From assembly GCF_007828215.1 (NCBI RefSeq), contig NZ_VIUE01000008.1:104471-168470 (forward strand): 64,000 bases of DNA, given 5' to 3'. Of the stretch, positions 55,502 through 64,000 are shown piece by piece. The notes beneath the pieces were generated by a model that saw only the letters and a program-made list of their open reading frames with translations, was not told the origin of the DNA and did not search any database. Source of the stretch: Pseudomonas sp. SJZ074 (GTDB taxonomy: Bacteria; Pseudomonadota; Gammaproteobacteria; Pseudomonadales; Pseudomonadaceae). Numbering within the stretch: position 1 is the stretch's first letter; each line of letters opens with the position of its first letter. The position numbers were made by a program, and so were the translations under genes.

Positions 55502-55885
55502 ATGCGTACCTCCTCAGATCGCGAAGCTGAATTGGCCGCTTTGTTCCAGGCTCGGTTTTTTGAACGCCTGCGTGACGACTGCGACTCTGGCGTGATCGGC
55601 GCCTACGAACGGTCTCCGCTCGGGCCACATGATGACAAGACTCGAAGGGTCGTGCGTGGGCTAGGCGGGGCGTCTATAGCCGGCAAGGCGATTGTCATTT
55701 CGCTGGGTATCGACGGGCCATGGGGCGTCGGGAACATTGTGATTGGAGAGCCAGGCAACTTCGTTCGAAGTCCAGGCATTTTCCTGACTTACGACGACGC
55801 ATTGCGTCACGTTTTTTCGCTTCGATGCCGAGCCCTTTTCGCTGCCGAGTCGCGCGAAACGGATTCTCAGTCGCATAACGGATGA
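55502..55885 (+). CDS. dmfA1: N,N-dimethylformamidase-like small (alpha) subunit
   Basis: 127-residue partner of the large subunit encoded one base downstream. Known dimethylformamidases (Alcaligenes, Paracoccus) have an alpha subunit of about 130 residues, and the C-terminal pattern here (TYDDALRHVFSLRCRALFAA) resembles the Paracoccus alpha C-terminus, where an acidic helix precedes HAVFLRR. ATG 55502 is preferred over 55496 because AGGG lies seven bases before it. The alpha subunit has no catalytic residues of its own but is needed for the alpha2beta2 enzyme. Identification rests on position, length and this short similarity. Confidence 0.7.
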   Translation: MRTSSDREAELAALFQARFFERLRDDCDSGVIGAYERSPLGPHDDKTRRVVRGLGGASIAGKAIVISLGIDGPWGVGNIVIGEPGNFVRSPGIFLTYDDALRHVFSLRCRALFAAESRETDSQSHNG

Positions 55886-55886
55886 A

Positions 55887-58247
55887 ATGAGAATGAACCA
55901 GGTCAGTCAGCAAATTTTCGGCTATAGCGACGGATTCTCTGTGTCGCCGGGTGAAAGTCTTTCTTTCAAGGTAAGTTGCGAAGGGGTCGCGCGATATGAC
56001 GCCTCGCTTGTGAAGCTTCGACACGGGTTTACGGGGGAGTCGGGCCCCGGTTTCCTTGAGACGCCTGTTGAGTCGTCGTTCGAAGGAAGCTACGAGGGTA
56101 TCCAGCATGTGTGCCAGCCGGGCTCTTATGTGGAAATCACTGACACGCAAGGACTTCTGCGATCCCCTAACGGTTTGGTTATTGAAGCCCATGTCTATCC
56201 GACACTGCCGCAAGGCACACGCTCGGGCAACTTCGGGGCCTACCACGTAACGCAGAACTCATTTGAGAGTGATTCGAGTCTACAGGCCATTTTGGGAAAC
56301 TGGTCCGTGGCAAGTTGTTCTGGCTACGCCCTTGTACTGGAGGAAGGGCGGCCAACGTTTATATGGGTGGCAGATGGTGAGACAAAGAAAGTTTCATTGG
56401 CAACGCCACTTATTGCACACCAGTGGTATCGCGTCATAGTCAGTGTCAAATCGGATGCCGGGACGGTCTGCCTGGAGCAGACACCAATCGACAACATCAT
56501 GAACCGTCTCTCAGCGAGTGCCAGTGCCTTGCGCGCAGAATCACGTACTGTCCCGTTCGGCGCGAGACTGACTGAAAGCCAAGCCCCCTTCAGGTTCGGC
56601 ACGAGACTGACTGAAAGCCAACCCCCCTTCAGGATCGGGGCGCTGGCCTGTCAGCAAGACGGTCGATGGCTGGCGAATGCCGCCTACAACGGAAAAATCG
56701 GTGGAGTCCGCATTCTGCGTCCCTCTCTCGGCGATGCGGCTGTTTCCGAGCTGGCCGCCTGGCACTTTGGCAAGAGCCTTCGTGACGATGGCCTGTTACT
56801 CAGCGATGTTGTAGACGTGTCCGGAAACGGTTTGCATGGACGCTGCTTCAACGCGCCGACACGGGGAGTGGCGGGCCATAGGTTTAAGGGGTTGAGCGAC
56901 GACTTTCGGCGGGCACCTGACGAGTTTGATGCGATCCATTTTCACGACGATGACATCACCGACGCCCAGTGGCCAACGGCGTTCAAGATTCAGGTCCCGG
57001 ACGATCTCGCGAGTGGTGTATACGCCGCGAAACTGAGCAGTGCAGGCGTTGAACAATACATCCCGTTTTTCGTCAGGCCGGGACGTCAGAAACGCGAAGT
57101 GGCGGTGCTTTTCTCTACGGCGACTTATCTGGCGTACGCCAACGACCGAATAGCCTTTGAAGCCAATGGCGCGGAAATCATCGTCAGTCGGACACCGATC
57201 ATTGATCGTCAAGATCTGACGCTTCAAGACCATCCTGAATTCGGTCGTTCCTGTTATGAAATCCATAACGATGGCTCTGGCGTCGTCTTCGGCAGCACTC
57301 GGCGCCCCATCCTGACGCTCAACCCCAAACACCGCGCCTGGTTCCAGGCAGAGGGCGTATGGGGGCTTCCTGCTGATCTCTGCATCGCTCATTGGCTCGA
57401 CACAATCGGTTGTGAATTCGACGCGCTGACGGATGAAGACCTCGATCGCGAAGGCGTCGACCTGCTCAAGGACTACAAGGTTCTAATCACGGGCAGTCAT
57501 CCAGAATATGTGACACGCAACGAACTCAACGCGATCGAGGCTTTCACCGGGAACGGCGGACGCTTGATGTACTTGGGCGGAAACGGTTTTTTCGCAACTG
57601 TTTCATTTGATCCGGAAGAGCGGCATGTCATGGAGTTGCGCAGGTCAGATGCGGGTACACGCCCCCACGAGTCGCCGTTTGGCGATCGCCGCCACCAGAC
57701 CTCCGGTGAAATGGCCGGCTTATGGCGCAACAAGGGTAAGGCGCCGCAGCGACTGCTAGGCGTGGGGTTCGCCGCGCAAGGCTTCGACCGCTGCACGTAT
57801 TACGAACGCCTCACCGACAGCTACGACCCACTCGCCGCATTTGCGTTTGAAGGGATTGGCAGTGACGAGCGCATTGGCGACTTTGGAATCATGGGCGGTG
57901 GTGCCGCCGGCGCGGAGATCGACCGGTACGATCCGTCATTAGGGGCCCCACCGGGTGCGCTTGTCCTGGCGACTTCCGGGCCATTGTCGGATGCCTATCT
58001 TCTCGCCGCCGAGGACGTCTACGAATCAATCCCTGGCATTGGCGGGACCGAGCAGTCTCGCGTTCGCGCGGACATCGTTCTGTGTCCATTGCCAGGAGGG
58101 GGCGGCGTGTTCTCAGTGGGATCAATTGCCTACACCGGTTCACTTTCCCACAACCGTTACGACAACAATGTCGCGCGACTCACCGGCAATGTGCTCAAGC
58201 GGTTCCTGCACCCTGAAGCGCTGGACGTCATCATCGATTGCAATTGA
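55887..58247 (+). CDS. dmfA2: N,N-dimethylformamidase-like large (beta) subunit
   Basis: 786-residue amidohydrolase. The N-terminal beta-rich part (about 10-300) includes a LamG/concanavalin-like fold; the C-terminal part (about 395-780) is the DMFase catalytic domain. Residues matching the known mononuclear iron site with two Tyr and one carboxylate are present: a Tyr in TYLAYAND (414 or 417), Tyr457 in RSCYEIH, and Glu540 in GSHPEY, with the catalytic His538 beside it. Other conserved blocks are GLPADLCIAHWLD, GGGAAGAEIDRYDPSLG and NRYDNNVARLTGNVL. Paracoccus DMFase converts dimethylformamide to dimethylamine and formate; here the neighbours suggest another amide. It carries a 13-residue tandem duplication at 224-249. 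ATG 55893 is an alternative start. Confidence 0.88.
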   Translation: MRMNQVSQQIFGYSDGFSVSPGESLSFKVSCEGVARYDASLVKLRHGFTGESGPGFLETPVESSFEGSYEGIQHVCQPGSYVEITDTQGLLRSPNGLVIEAHVYPTLPQGTRSGNFGAYHVTQNSFESDSSLQAILGNWSVASCSGYALVLEEGRPTFIWVADGETKKVSLATPLIAHQWYRVIVSVKSDAGTVCLEQTPIDNIMNRLSASASALRAESRTVPFGARLTESQAPFRFGTRLTESQPPFRIGALACQQDGRWLANAAYNGKIGGVRILRPSLGDAAVSELAAWHFGKSLRDDGLLLSDVVDVSGNGLHGRCFNAPTRGVAGHRFKGLSDDFRRAPDEFDAIHFHDDDITDAQWPTAFKIQVPDDLASGVYAAKLSSAGVEQYIPFFVRPGRQKREVAVLFSTATYLAYANDRIAFEANGAEIIVSRTPIIDRQDLTLQDHPEFGRSCYEIHNDGSGVVFGSTRRPILTLNPKHRAWFQAEGVWGLPADLCIAHWLDTIGCEFDALTDEDLDREGVDLLKDYKVLITGSHPEYVTRNELNAIEAFTGNGGRLMYLGGNGFFATVSFDPEERHVMELRRSDAGTRPHESPFGDRRHQTSGEMAGLWRNKGKAPQRLLGVGFAAQGFDRCTYYERLTDSYDPLAAFAFEGIGSDERIGDFGIMGGGAAGAEIDRYDPSLGAPPGALVLATSGPLSDAYLLAAEDVYESIPGIGGTEQSRVRADIVLCPLPGGGGVFSVGSIAYTGSLSHNRYDNNVARLTGNVLKRFLHPEALDVIIDCN
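56556..56633 (+). repeat. 39-bp in-frame tandem duplication inside dmfA2
   Basis: Units 56556-56594 and 56595-56633 each encode a 13-residue block (FGARLTESQAPFR, FGTRLTESQPPFR) and differ at few bases. The frame is kept. Confidence 0.9.
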
Positions 58248-58640
58248 CCGTCCATTCAGATGCATGAGTGCGGAGCCCGGCCGATGCTTGGCTTCGGGGA
58301 GCGGACCATGCTGCGGTGCATACATTGATCGGACCCAAGGGGCAGCCACGCCCGGCTGCTCTTTGGGCGCGACAAGTTCATGGCAATAAAGGCGCCGTGC
58401 ACTCACACGAAAAGCGCGGTTCGCTGGTTCGATAGTCGACAGTAAGAGGGGCTCCTAAACTGAATTCATCGAACGTCAAAAGACCCATCTTGGTGTTTGA
58501 GTGAATAGGTCCTTTCCAGTCCCGATGTGCAAATAACAAAAGCGGTACGCGGTTCCACAGCAAATGCTGGCGACACGCGGCAACCGTACCTAAATAATGT
58601 CCGGGTGAAAATCCGGGCCAATCGTCAAGGGGCAACAAAA
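58248..58640. other. Regulatory gap between dmfA2 and permease
   Basis: Almost 400 bases without a gene. A hairpin with CCCAAGGGGCAGCC pairing to GGCTGCTCTTTGGG (about 58334-58366) may end the dmf transcript. The second copy of the shared element follows at 58391-58438, and the permease ribosome site AAGGGG is at 58627. Confidence 0.45.
58391..58438 (+). promoter_or_regulatory. Shared upstream element, copy 2
   Basis: Partner of 55281-55329 in the same orientation, about 200 bases before the permease start. Its presence suggests that the permease has its own, co-regulated promoter. Confidence 0.45.
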
Positions 58641-59981
58641 ATGAGCGATACCTTGGTCGTACCCAGTGATAATGGTCAACTCAGCAAGAAACTTTCGCTG
58701 ACGGACGTCCTTGTCTACGGGTTGCTTTACTTCGTTCCGATTGCTCCTGTCTCTGTCTTTGGAGCGATTCATAACACGTCCAATGGACTGACCGCGCTGA
58801 CCTATACGCTGGCCGCCATCGCGATGGTGTTCAGTGCGATCAGCTACAGTGAAATGGCGAAACGAATTCCTCTTTCGGGATCGGTCTATTCCTATGTGAC
58901 AAAGGGCACCAATGCCACATTCGGCTTTATGGCGGGATGGGCCATCTTGCTGGACTATCTGTTGCTTCCCGCGTTGCTGGCGGTTCTAGGTGCAGCGGCC
59001 TTGCAACCTTTGTTTCCCGGCATCGACAAGGTGGTTTGGTTAGGGATTTTCGTCGCTGTGCCCATGATCGTTAATCTGTTCGGTATCACCGTTAATGTGA
59101 ATGTGGGAAAGGTGCTGCTGGTCATCCAGCTGGTTGTCCTCTCGATTTTCGTCGTGTTTGCGGTTGGCCTTATCGCCGGAGGAACGGTTTCCAAGGAGCA
59201 ACTGTTAGCGCCTTTCTATAACCCGTCGCAATTCAGTATGTCCGCCGTGTTTGGCGCCGTACCAATCGCCGCTCTGAGCTTTATCGGTTTTGATGCTGTT
59301 TCGACGCTGAACGAGGAGGCCGAGGGGGGCGGTAAAACCGTATCGCGGGCGACGATGTTGTTGCTGGTGATCGTGACCGTGCTGTTCGTTGCGCAAGTCT
59401 ACCTGGCGTCTGTGTTCGTTCCCCTGGGGTCGAAATATCAGGACGGCGCCGTTGATGTTGCCTTTTACACGGTCAGCACCCAAGTGGTGGGGACGTGGTT
59501 CCTGCCGGTCATCACGTTGACGAATGCACTGATAGCTTTGCTGGCTAATGCACTTATCTCCCAGGCCACCACGACAAAAGTCATCTACTGCATGGCACGC
59601 GATAAAAAGCTGCCTCGTGTGCTCGCCAAACTTAATAAAAATGAAGCACCAACGACCGCGTTATACCTGGTCGCTGCGCTCTCGCTGGTGATTGCCATTG
59701 TCGGCAAAGACCAGATTGAAACCATCGTAACGATGGTCACGTTCGGCGCATTGTGTGCCTATGTGATGTTGCATGCTTCTGTCATCGCTTTTTTCAGGGG
59801 TAAGACTGATCGCTCTTTCTTCAGACATCTCGTTTCCCCTGTACTGGGTGCGGCCGTCCTCTGCTACGCACTGTTCAGCGCGAACTCGAACGCCCAACTC
59901 GTCGGTGTCGCATGGCTCGTACTCGGTGGCATCGTCGCGTGGATTCTGAAAGGCAAGAACTCGTTGGACATACCCGTATAG
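58641..59981 (+). CDS. APC-superfamily amine/amino acid permease (PuuP-like)
   Basis: 446-residue inner-membrane transporter with about 12 hydrophobic segments. The N-terminal LTDVLVYGLLYFVPIAPVSVFG and the conserved loop FIGFDAVSTLNEEAEGGGKT are typical of the APC branch that includes putrescine importer PuuP. ATG 58641 follows AAGGGGCAACAAAA; the open frame upstream is not coding. Placed between an amidase and a 4-aminobutyraldehyde dehydrogenase, it probably imports the substrate of this pathway, perhaps a polyamine or an N-acyl amine. Substrate assignment is inference. Confidence 0.85.
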   Translation: MSDTLVVPSDNGQLSKKLSLTDVLVYGLLYFVPIAPVSVFGAIHNTSNGLTALTYTLAAIAMVFSAISYSEMAKRIPLSGSVYSYVTKGTNATFGFMAGWAILLDYLLLPALLAVLGAAALQPLFPGIDKVVWLGIFVAVPMIVNLFGITVNVNVGKVLLVIQLVVLSIFVVFAVGLIAGGTVSKEQLLAPFYNPSQFSMSAVFGAVPIAALSFIGFDAVSTLNEEAEGGGKTVSRATMLLLVIVTVLFVAQVYLASVFVPLGSKYQDGAVDVAFYTVSTQVVGTWFLPVITLTNALIALLANALISQATTTKVIYCMARDKKLPRVLAKLNKNEAPTTALYLVAALSLVIAIVGKDQIETIVTMVTFGALCAYVMLHASVIAFFRGKTDRSFFRHLVSPVLGAAVLCYALFSANSNAQLVGVAWLVLGGIVAWILKGKNSLDIPV

Positions 59982-60059
59982 AGCCCCTCTGTGACTTTAA
60001 GGCTGCATGAAAAACCATGTGGCCGATACGCAAACCTGTCGTGACTCCCCAACTGGACG

Positions 60060-60074
60060 GCTGACTTAGTCAGC
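60060..60074. repeat. Short palindrome upstream of patD
   Basis: GCTGAC-TTA-GTCAGC, perfect 6-bp arms, about 73 bases before the patD start. Possible operator. Confidence 0.4.
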
Positions 60075-60106
60075 AACTTATTGTCCGTTAAATCTAAATT
60101 CTTTCT

Positions 60107-60133
60107 GAGTGCAGGCATCTGGCGCCTGCACTC
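60107..60133 (+). promoter_or_regulatory. Hairpin just before the patD ribosome site
   Basis: GAGTGCAGGC and GCCTGCACTC form a perfect 10-bp stem with a 7-base loop. It ends a few bases before GGAG (60137) and the ATG at 60147. It could affect mRNA stability or ribosome access. Confidence 0.5.
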
Positions 60134-60146
60134 ATTGGAGACGCCT

Positions 60147-61571
60147 ATGCACATTAAAATGCTCATCAACGGCGAATTGGTCGCAGGCGAAGGCGAGCGA
60201 CTCGCGGTAATGAACCCTTCTCTGGGGACCGCACTAGTGGACATTGCTGAGGCTACGCCCGCGCAGGTTGATTGCGCAGTGCAAGCCGCTGACGCCGCCT
60301 TCGAAAGCTGGTCCCAGACCACGCCAAAGGATCGCTCGCTGTTGTTGCTCAAACTGGCTGACCTCATCGATAGCCATGCCGTAGAACTGGCCCGGCTGGA
60401 ATCGAATAATTGTGGCAAGCCTTACGCGGCCGTCTTGGGCGACGAACTGCCTGGAGTGTCCGATGTGTTTCGTTTCTTCGCGGGTGCGAGTAGGTGTTTG
60501 CAAGGCTCTGCGGCGGGCGAGTATTTGCTAGGCCATACTTCGATGATTCGGCGCGATCCCGTGGGTGTCATCGCCTCGATCGCGCCTTGGAACTATCCAC
60601 TGATGATGGCCGCGTGGAAGCTGGCTCCCGCCTTGGCGGCCGGCAATACCGTTGTCCTCAAACCTTCCGAACAGACACCGCTGACGGCGCTTAAGTTAGC
60701 CTCGTTAATGGTCACGGTTTTCCCTGCTGGCGTGGTCAATGTTGTGTTCGGACGAGGGCCCAATGTAGGCAAGCCGCTCACTACCCACGAGAAAGTGCGG
60801 ATGGTCTCACTGACGGGGTCAGTGGCCACCGGCAGTCATATCATCGCCGGCACCGCTGACACCGTTAAGCGTATGCATATGGAATTGGGAGGCAAAGCCC
60901 CCGTCATCATTTTCGACGACGCAGACATCGATGCGGCTGTAGAGGGCATACGTAGTTTCGGTTTCTATAACGCCGGCCAGGATTGCACCGCAGCCTGCCG
61001 GATCTATGCGCAAAAAGGCATTTACGCTCGCCTCGTTGAAAAGCTCGGCATCGCCGTATCCAGTATCAAGTTTGGTCTTCAGGATGATCCTGAGACTGAG
61101 CTGGGGCCTCTGATCACCCAACAGCACTTGGACCGTGTTGTCGGCTTCGTGGATCGAGCACGGTTACTGCCACACATAGAAGTCGTGACGGGCGGGAAAC
61201 GCGTGGAAGGTCCCGGTTACTTCTTCGAACCCACGGTACTTGCCGGCGCGCGACAAGACGACGAAGTGGTGCGCCGGGAGATTTTCGGCCCGGTGGTTTC
61301 CGTGACCGAATTTGAAGACGAGGGGCAGGCACTGTCTTGGGCAAACGACTCTGATTATGGCCTGGCATCATCGGTGTGGACCTCAGACGTAGGGCGAGCT
61401 CACCGTCTTGCGGCGCGCCTGCAGTACGGCTGCACTTGGGTCAATACCCATTTCATGCTGATGAGCGAGATGCCACACGGTGGTGTAAAGCAATCCGGCT
61501 ACGGCAAAGACATGTCGATGTACGGATTGGAGGATTACACCGTGATTCGCCACGTGATGGTCAAGCACTGA
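60147..61571 (+). CDS. patD: Gamma-aminobutyraldehyde dehydrogenase (PatD/YdcW-like)
   Basis: NAD-dependent aldehyde dehydrogenase that oxidises 4-aminobutyraldehyde to GABA in putrescine breakdown. 474 residues, the same as E. coli PatD, and very similar along the whole length (for example [39 protein letters not shown]). The catalytic Cys is in [17 protein letters not shown], Glu in [10 protein letters not shown], and the C-terminus [15 protein letters not shown] matches. ATG 60147 has GGAG seven bases upstream. It is the only clear metabolic clue to the cluster substrate: the pathway probably yields an aminoaldehyde. Confidence 0.93.
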   Translation: MHIKMLINGELVAGEGERLAVMNPSLGTALVDIAEATPAQVDCAVQAADAAFESWSQTTPKDRSLLLLKLADLIDSHAVELARLESNNCGKPYAAVLGDELPGVSDVFRFFAGASRCLQGSAAGEYLLGHTSMIRRDPVGVIASIAPWNYPLMMAAWKLAPALAAGNTVVLKPSEQTPLTALKLASLMVTVFPAGVVNVVFGRGPNVGKPLTTHEKVRMVSLTGSVATGSHIIAGTADTVKRMHMELGGKAPVIIFDDADIDAAVEGIRSFGFYNAGQDCTAACRIYAQKGIYARLVEKLGIAVSSIKFGLQDDPETELGPLITQQHLDRVVGFVDRARLLPHIEVVTGGKRVEGPGYFFEPTVLAGARQDDEVVRREIFGPVVSVTEFEDEGQALSWANDSDYGLASSVWTSDVGRAHRLAARLQYGCTWVNTHFMLMSEMPHGGVKQSGYGKDMSMYGLEDYTVIRHVMVKH

Positions 61572-61723
61572 CCGAACAGTGGCGCCGACTCTGCGGCCAC
61601 ACGAATGCTGAAACGCACAAGCGCGCAGTCTTGCTTTTGCAGGCTGCGCGTAGTGCCAACGCCGAGTAGGTGGAAGCACTTATCTGACTGACAAAACATA
61701 TTGTTCATCCATGAGGCAGTCCC

Positions 61724-63850
61724 ATGTCTATTCGCTTGAAGATCGTGCTTTTATCCGGGCTCTGCCTGCTCGGGGTAATGGGCCTGATCGTCGGCATGAA
61801 TCTTTATCAAAGCAATCTGAACAAGCAGATGATCAGTCAATCCAGCAGCCAGATGCTGACCGGCAGTGGCGAGAACCTGCTACTGGCAAAAGCTGCTGAG
61901 CAGGCTGCGAATTTACAGAAGACCTTCGGTACCGGCCTGACCGTCATCACTGCTCTGGCCGACGAGGCGAACGATTTGCGCAATATGGCAAACCATCGTG
62001 GACTAACAGCCGCAGCACTGCGGGAAGAACTCAATCAAAGCATCAAGACCACATTCGAGCGCAATCCCGGAGTGCTGGGTGTATGGCTGGTCTATGAACG
62101 TAATGCCTTAGATGGAAAGGACGCCGAGTTCGCCCATGATACGGCCCGTGCGTCGAATGAGTCGGGGCGCTTCGCCAGTGCCTGGAACCGTGGCACCGGT
62201 CAGGTGATGAGTCTGCAGATCAACGAGAGCGACCTTGGCAGCACGGCGCTCAGCATCAGTGGTGCTCCCTATAACAGCTGGTACACATGCCCTCGGGACA
62301 GCAAGCGACCTTGTCTTATGGCTCCTTTCGCAGACATCGTCGACGGTAAGCGAATATTGATGACGACCATCTCCCTGCCTTTGATCGTCGGCGACAAGGT
62401 CATAGGTGTAGTGGGCCTGGACATCGCGCTGGACTCACTGCAGGCAGCTGCCAGTGCCGCGCAGAGCAGCTTGTTTAATGGCTCGGGTCGTATGCTGATT
62501 CTCTCCGACACGGGCATACTCGCCGCCTTCAGCTTCGACGCCACCCAGGTTGGCGCAAATATGGGGAAAGCGCTTGGCGCGGAGGGTAAACAAATCATTG
62601 CGTCGCTGGACGGTGATACGCCGAAGATCCTTCACCAAGGGGGGCTGATCCGGGCGGTCTATCCGGTCAAACCGATTGCTGATGCAAAAGCCTGGGGCGT
62701 GGCCATCGACGTACCGCACCAAGTATTGCTGGCCGATGCGGATAAACTTCAAAGGGTGTTCGATAAAGCCCAATCCAGCGGCACCCTCCAAGCCCTGTTG
62801 ATGGCCACTGGGGCTTGCCTGCTGGGGTGCTTACTGATCTGGATGTCCGCCTCAAGCGTGACCCAGCCGATCACTTGCGTAGCAGGTATGCTCAAGGCAA
62901 TTGCCAGCGGCGATGGCGACCTGACCCAACGTTTGCAATACAGCAAGAAAGACGAGTTGGGCGAACTGGTCAACTGGTTCAACCGCTTTCTCGACAAGTT
63001 GCAACCAACCATCACCCGGATAAAGCAAAACACCCTCGATGCCCGCGGCACCGCCGATCAGTCTTCGTTAATTGCTAGGCAGACCAGCGAAAGCATGCAG
63101 GTTCAGTTTCGTGAGATCGATCAGGTGGCCACGGCTTCAAACGAAATGAGCGCGACCGCCCATGATGTTGCCAACAGCGCGTCAAATGCCGCTCAGGCTG
63201 CCCGCGCGGCCGACCAATCGGCCAGGGACGGAGTCGGCATAATTGAGCGCAGTACCCGTGACATTGGCATCCTAGCCGAGGACGTCAGCAAGGCAGTGGC
63301 CGAAGTCGAAGCGCTGGCGGTCGATAGCGAACAGATCGGCACGGTCCTGGAAGTCATCCGCAGCATTGCTGAACAGACCAATCTGCTTGCCCTCAACGCG
63401 GCTATCGAAGCCGCCCGTGCGGGCGAAAGCGGGCGTGGTTTCGCGGTGGTCGCCGACGAAGTGCGCAACTTGGCGAGACGAACCCAGGATTCCGTTGAGG
63501 AAATCCGCCAGGTCATCGAGCGCATCCAGAACGGTACTCGCGGTGTCGTGGTGGCGATGCACGTGAGCCAAACCAAGGCTCACAGTAATGTAGGACAAGT
63601 CCAAAAGGCACTTCAGGCGCTGGGCAAGATCAGTGACGCGGTCACGGTCATCAGCGACATGAATCTGCAGATCGCCAGCGCGGCGGAAGAGCAGAGTGCA
63701 GTCGCCGAAGAGGTCAATCGCAATATCTCGGCAATTCGCAGTGTGACCGAAACCCTGACCGAGCAAGCCACCGAATCGGCGCAGGTTGCCAGCGAGCTAC
63801 ATAGCCTGACCACTCAACAGATGAAATTGATGGAACAGTTCAGGGTGTAG
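61724..63850 (+). CDS. Methyl-accepting chemotaxis protein with dCache sensor
   Basis: 708-residue chemoreceptor. TM1 lies at about 7-29, a periplasmic double-Cache domain at about 40-345 and TM2 at about 353-375; HAMP is at 376-430 and the signalling domain at about 450-708, with the hairpin tip [20 protein letters not shown]. The Cache domain keeps the ligand-type Asp in VVGLDI but has FAD where amino acid receptors have Y-x-D, so the ligand may differ from a plain amino acid. GAGG precedes ATG 61724. Its place behind patD suggests that it senses the substrate or a breakdown product of the cluster. The ligand is not proven. Confidence 0.92.
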   Translation: MSIRLKIVLLSGLCLLGVMGLIVGMNLYQSNLNKQMISQSSSQMLTGSGENLLLAKAAEQAANLQKTFGTGLTVITALADEANDLRNMANHRGLTAAALREELNQSIKTTFERNPGVLGVWLVYERNALDGKDAEFAHDTARASNESGRFASAWNRGTGQVMSLQINESDLGSTALSISGAPYNSWYTCPRDSKRPCLMAPFADIVDGKRILMTTISLPLIVGDKVIGVVGLDIALDSLQAAASAAQSSLFNGSGRMLILSDTGILAAFSFDATQVGANMGKALGAEGKQIIASLDGDTPKILHQGGLIRAVYPVKPIADAKAWGVAIDVPHQVLLADADKLQRVFDKAQSSGTLQALLMATGACLLGCLLIWMSASSVTQPITCVAGMLKAIASGDGDLTQRLQYSKKDELGELVNWFNRFLDKLQPTITRIKQNTLDARGTADQSSLIARQTSESMQVQFREIDQVATASNEMSATAHDVANSASNAAQAARAADQSARDGVGIIERSTRDIGILAEDVSKAVAEVEALAVDSEQIGTVLEVIRSIAEQTNLLALNAAIEAARAGESGRGFAVVADEVRNLARRTQDSVEEIRQVIERIQNGTRGVVVAMHVSQTKAHSNVGQVQKALQALGKISDAVTVISDMNLQIASAAEEQSAVAEEVNRNISAIRSVTETLTEQATESAQVASELHSLTTQQMKLMEQFRV

Positions 63851-63914
63851 CTCCACCCTAAGGCACCCTTTGCGTTTGATAAGCCGTCTCGCAGCCATAT
63901 AGTGTTGTTGCCGC

Positions 63915-64000
63915 TGACCGAAAACTGACCCAGTGGGGATGCGGACAAAAACTTGGACTGGTTATGCCGCGAAGCCCAGGCTCTCACGATACTCAACGGG
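63915..64000 (-). mobile_element. Right part of an insertion sequence, probably IS3 family (partial)
   Basis: On the minus strand the window edge carries an open frame PVEYRESLGFAA ending at 63962, like the C-terminus of IS3-type OrfB transposases. The following TGACCGAAAACTGACCCAGT (63915-63934 on the plus strand) is a plausible terminal inverted repeat. The rest lies beyond the window. Confidence 0.5.
63962..64000 (-). CDS. IS transposase C-terminal fragment (cut by window)
   Basis: Twelve codons plus a TAA stop are visible. The VEYRESLG ending resembles IS3-family OrfB tails. Too short for firm assignment. Confidence 0.45.
   Translation of the reverse strand, partial: PVEYRESLGFAA

Overview
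The window comes from the chromosomal origin region of a Pseudomonas, most likely of the P. fluorescens group. The evidence is the gene order (tag / glyQ-glyS-gmhB-plsC, gyrB-recF-dnaN-dnaA / rpmH-rnpA-yidD-yidC-mnmE, mnmG-rsmG-parA-parB, atpIBEFHAGDC, glmU-glmR-glmS), protein sequences very close to known Pseudomonas proteins, Pseudomonas-type REP palindromes, and genus-specific families such as DUF6124. Identifications rest on reading motifs and on remembered family sequences; no database search was run.

Layout. 1-4.3 kb: a large catalase (katE, cut by the left edge) and a secreted leukocidin-like pore-forming toxin candidate with a lectin trefoil. 4.3-7.3 kb: the methionine ABC importer metNIQ and a small DUF1311 periplasmic protein. 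7.5-14.2 kb: a mixed stretch with a diguanylate cyclase, a LysR/SDR divergent pair, an NYN-domain nuclease-like protein, a second SDR, a DUF6124 protein, a 28-bp perfect palindrome and REP elements. 14.2-51.6 kb: the conserved core, with lipid A acyltransferase, tag, glyQS, gmhB, plsC, a two-component pair, an amino acid permease, the replication genes and oriC, ribosome/RNase P/membrane-insertion genes, a second origin-like region before mnmG, chromosome partitioning genes, the whole F0F1 ATP synthase operon, and glmU-glmR-glmS.

51.6-64 kb: accessory DNA starting exactly at the Tn7 attachment site. About 25 bp after the glmS stop there is a Tn7-like transposon end with two 15-bp repeats 20 bp apart, both carrying the Tn7 TnsB-site core AATAAAGTCT. 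A lone tniQ gene, a stranded HipB-like antitoxin with a broken downstream frame, and an SDR pseudogene follow. Next comes a catabolic cluster: an AraC-type regulator divergent from a two-subunit N,N-dimethylformamidase-like enzyme, an APC amine/amino acid permease, a PatD-type 4-aminobutyraldehyde dehydrogenase and a dCache chemoreceptor. A partial IS element, probably IS3 family, sits at the right edge.

How the parts may work together. The core genes replicate, segregate and energise the cell and build its envelope precursors. The right-hand island looks like a sense-import-hydrolyse-oxidise pathway for an amide or formamide linked to an aminoalkyl aldehyde or diamine. A roughly 48-bp element lies upstream of both the amidase and the permease genes and is a candidate operator for the AraC regulator. 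The true substrate cannot be read from sequence and is the most interesting open question here.
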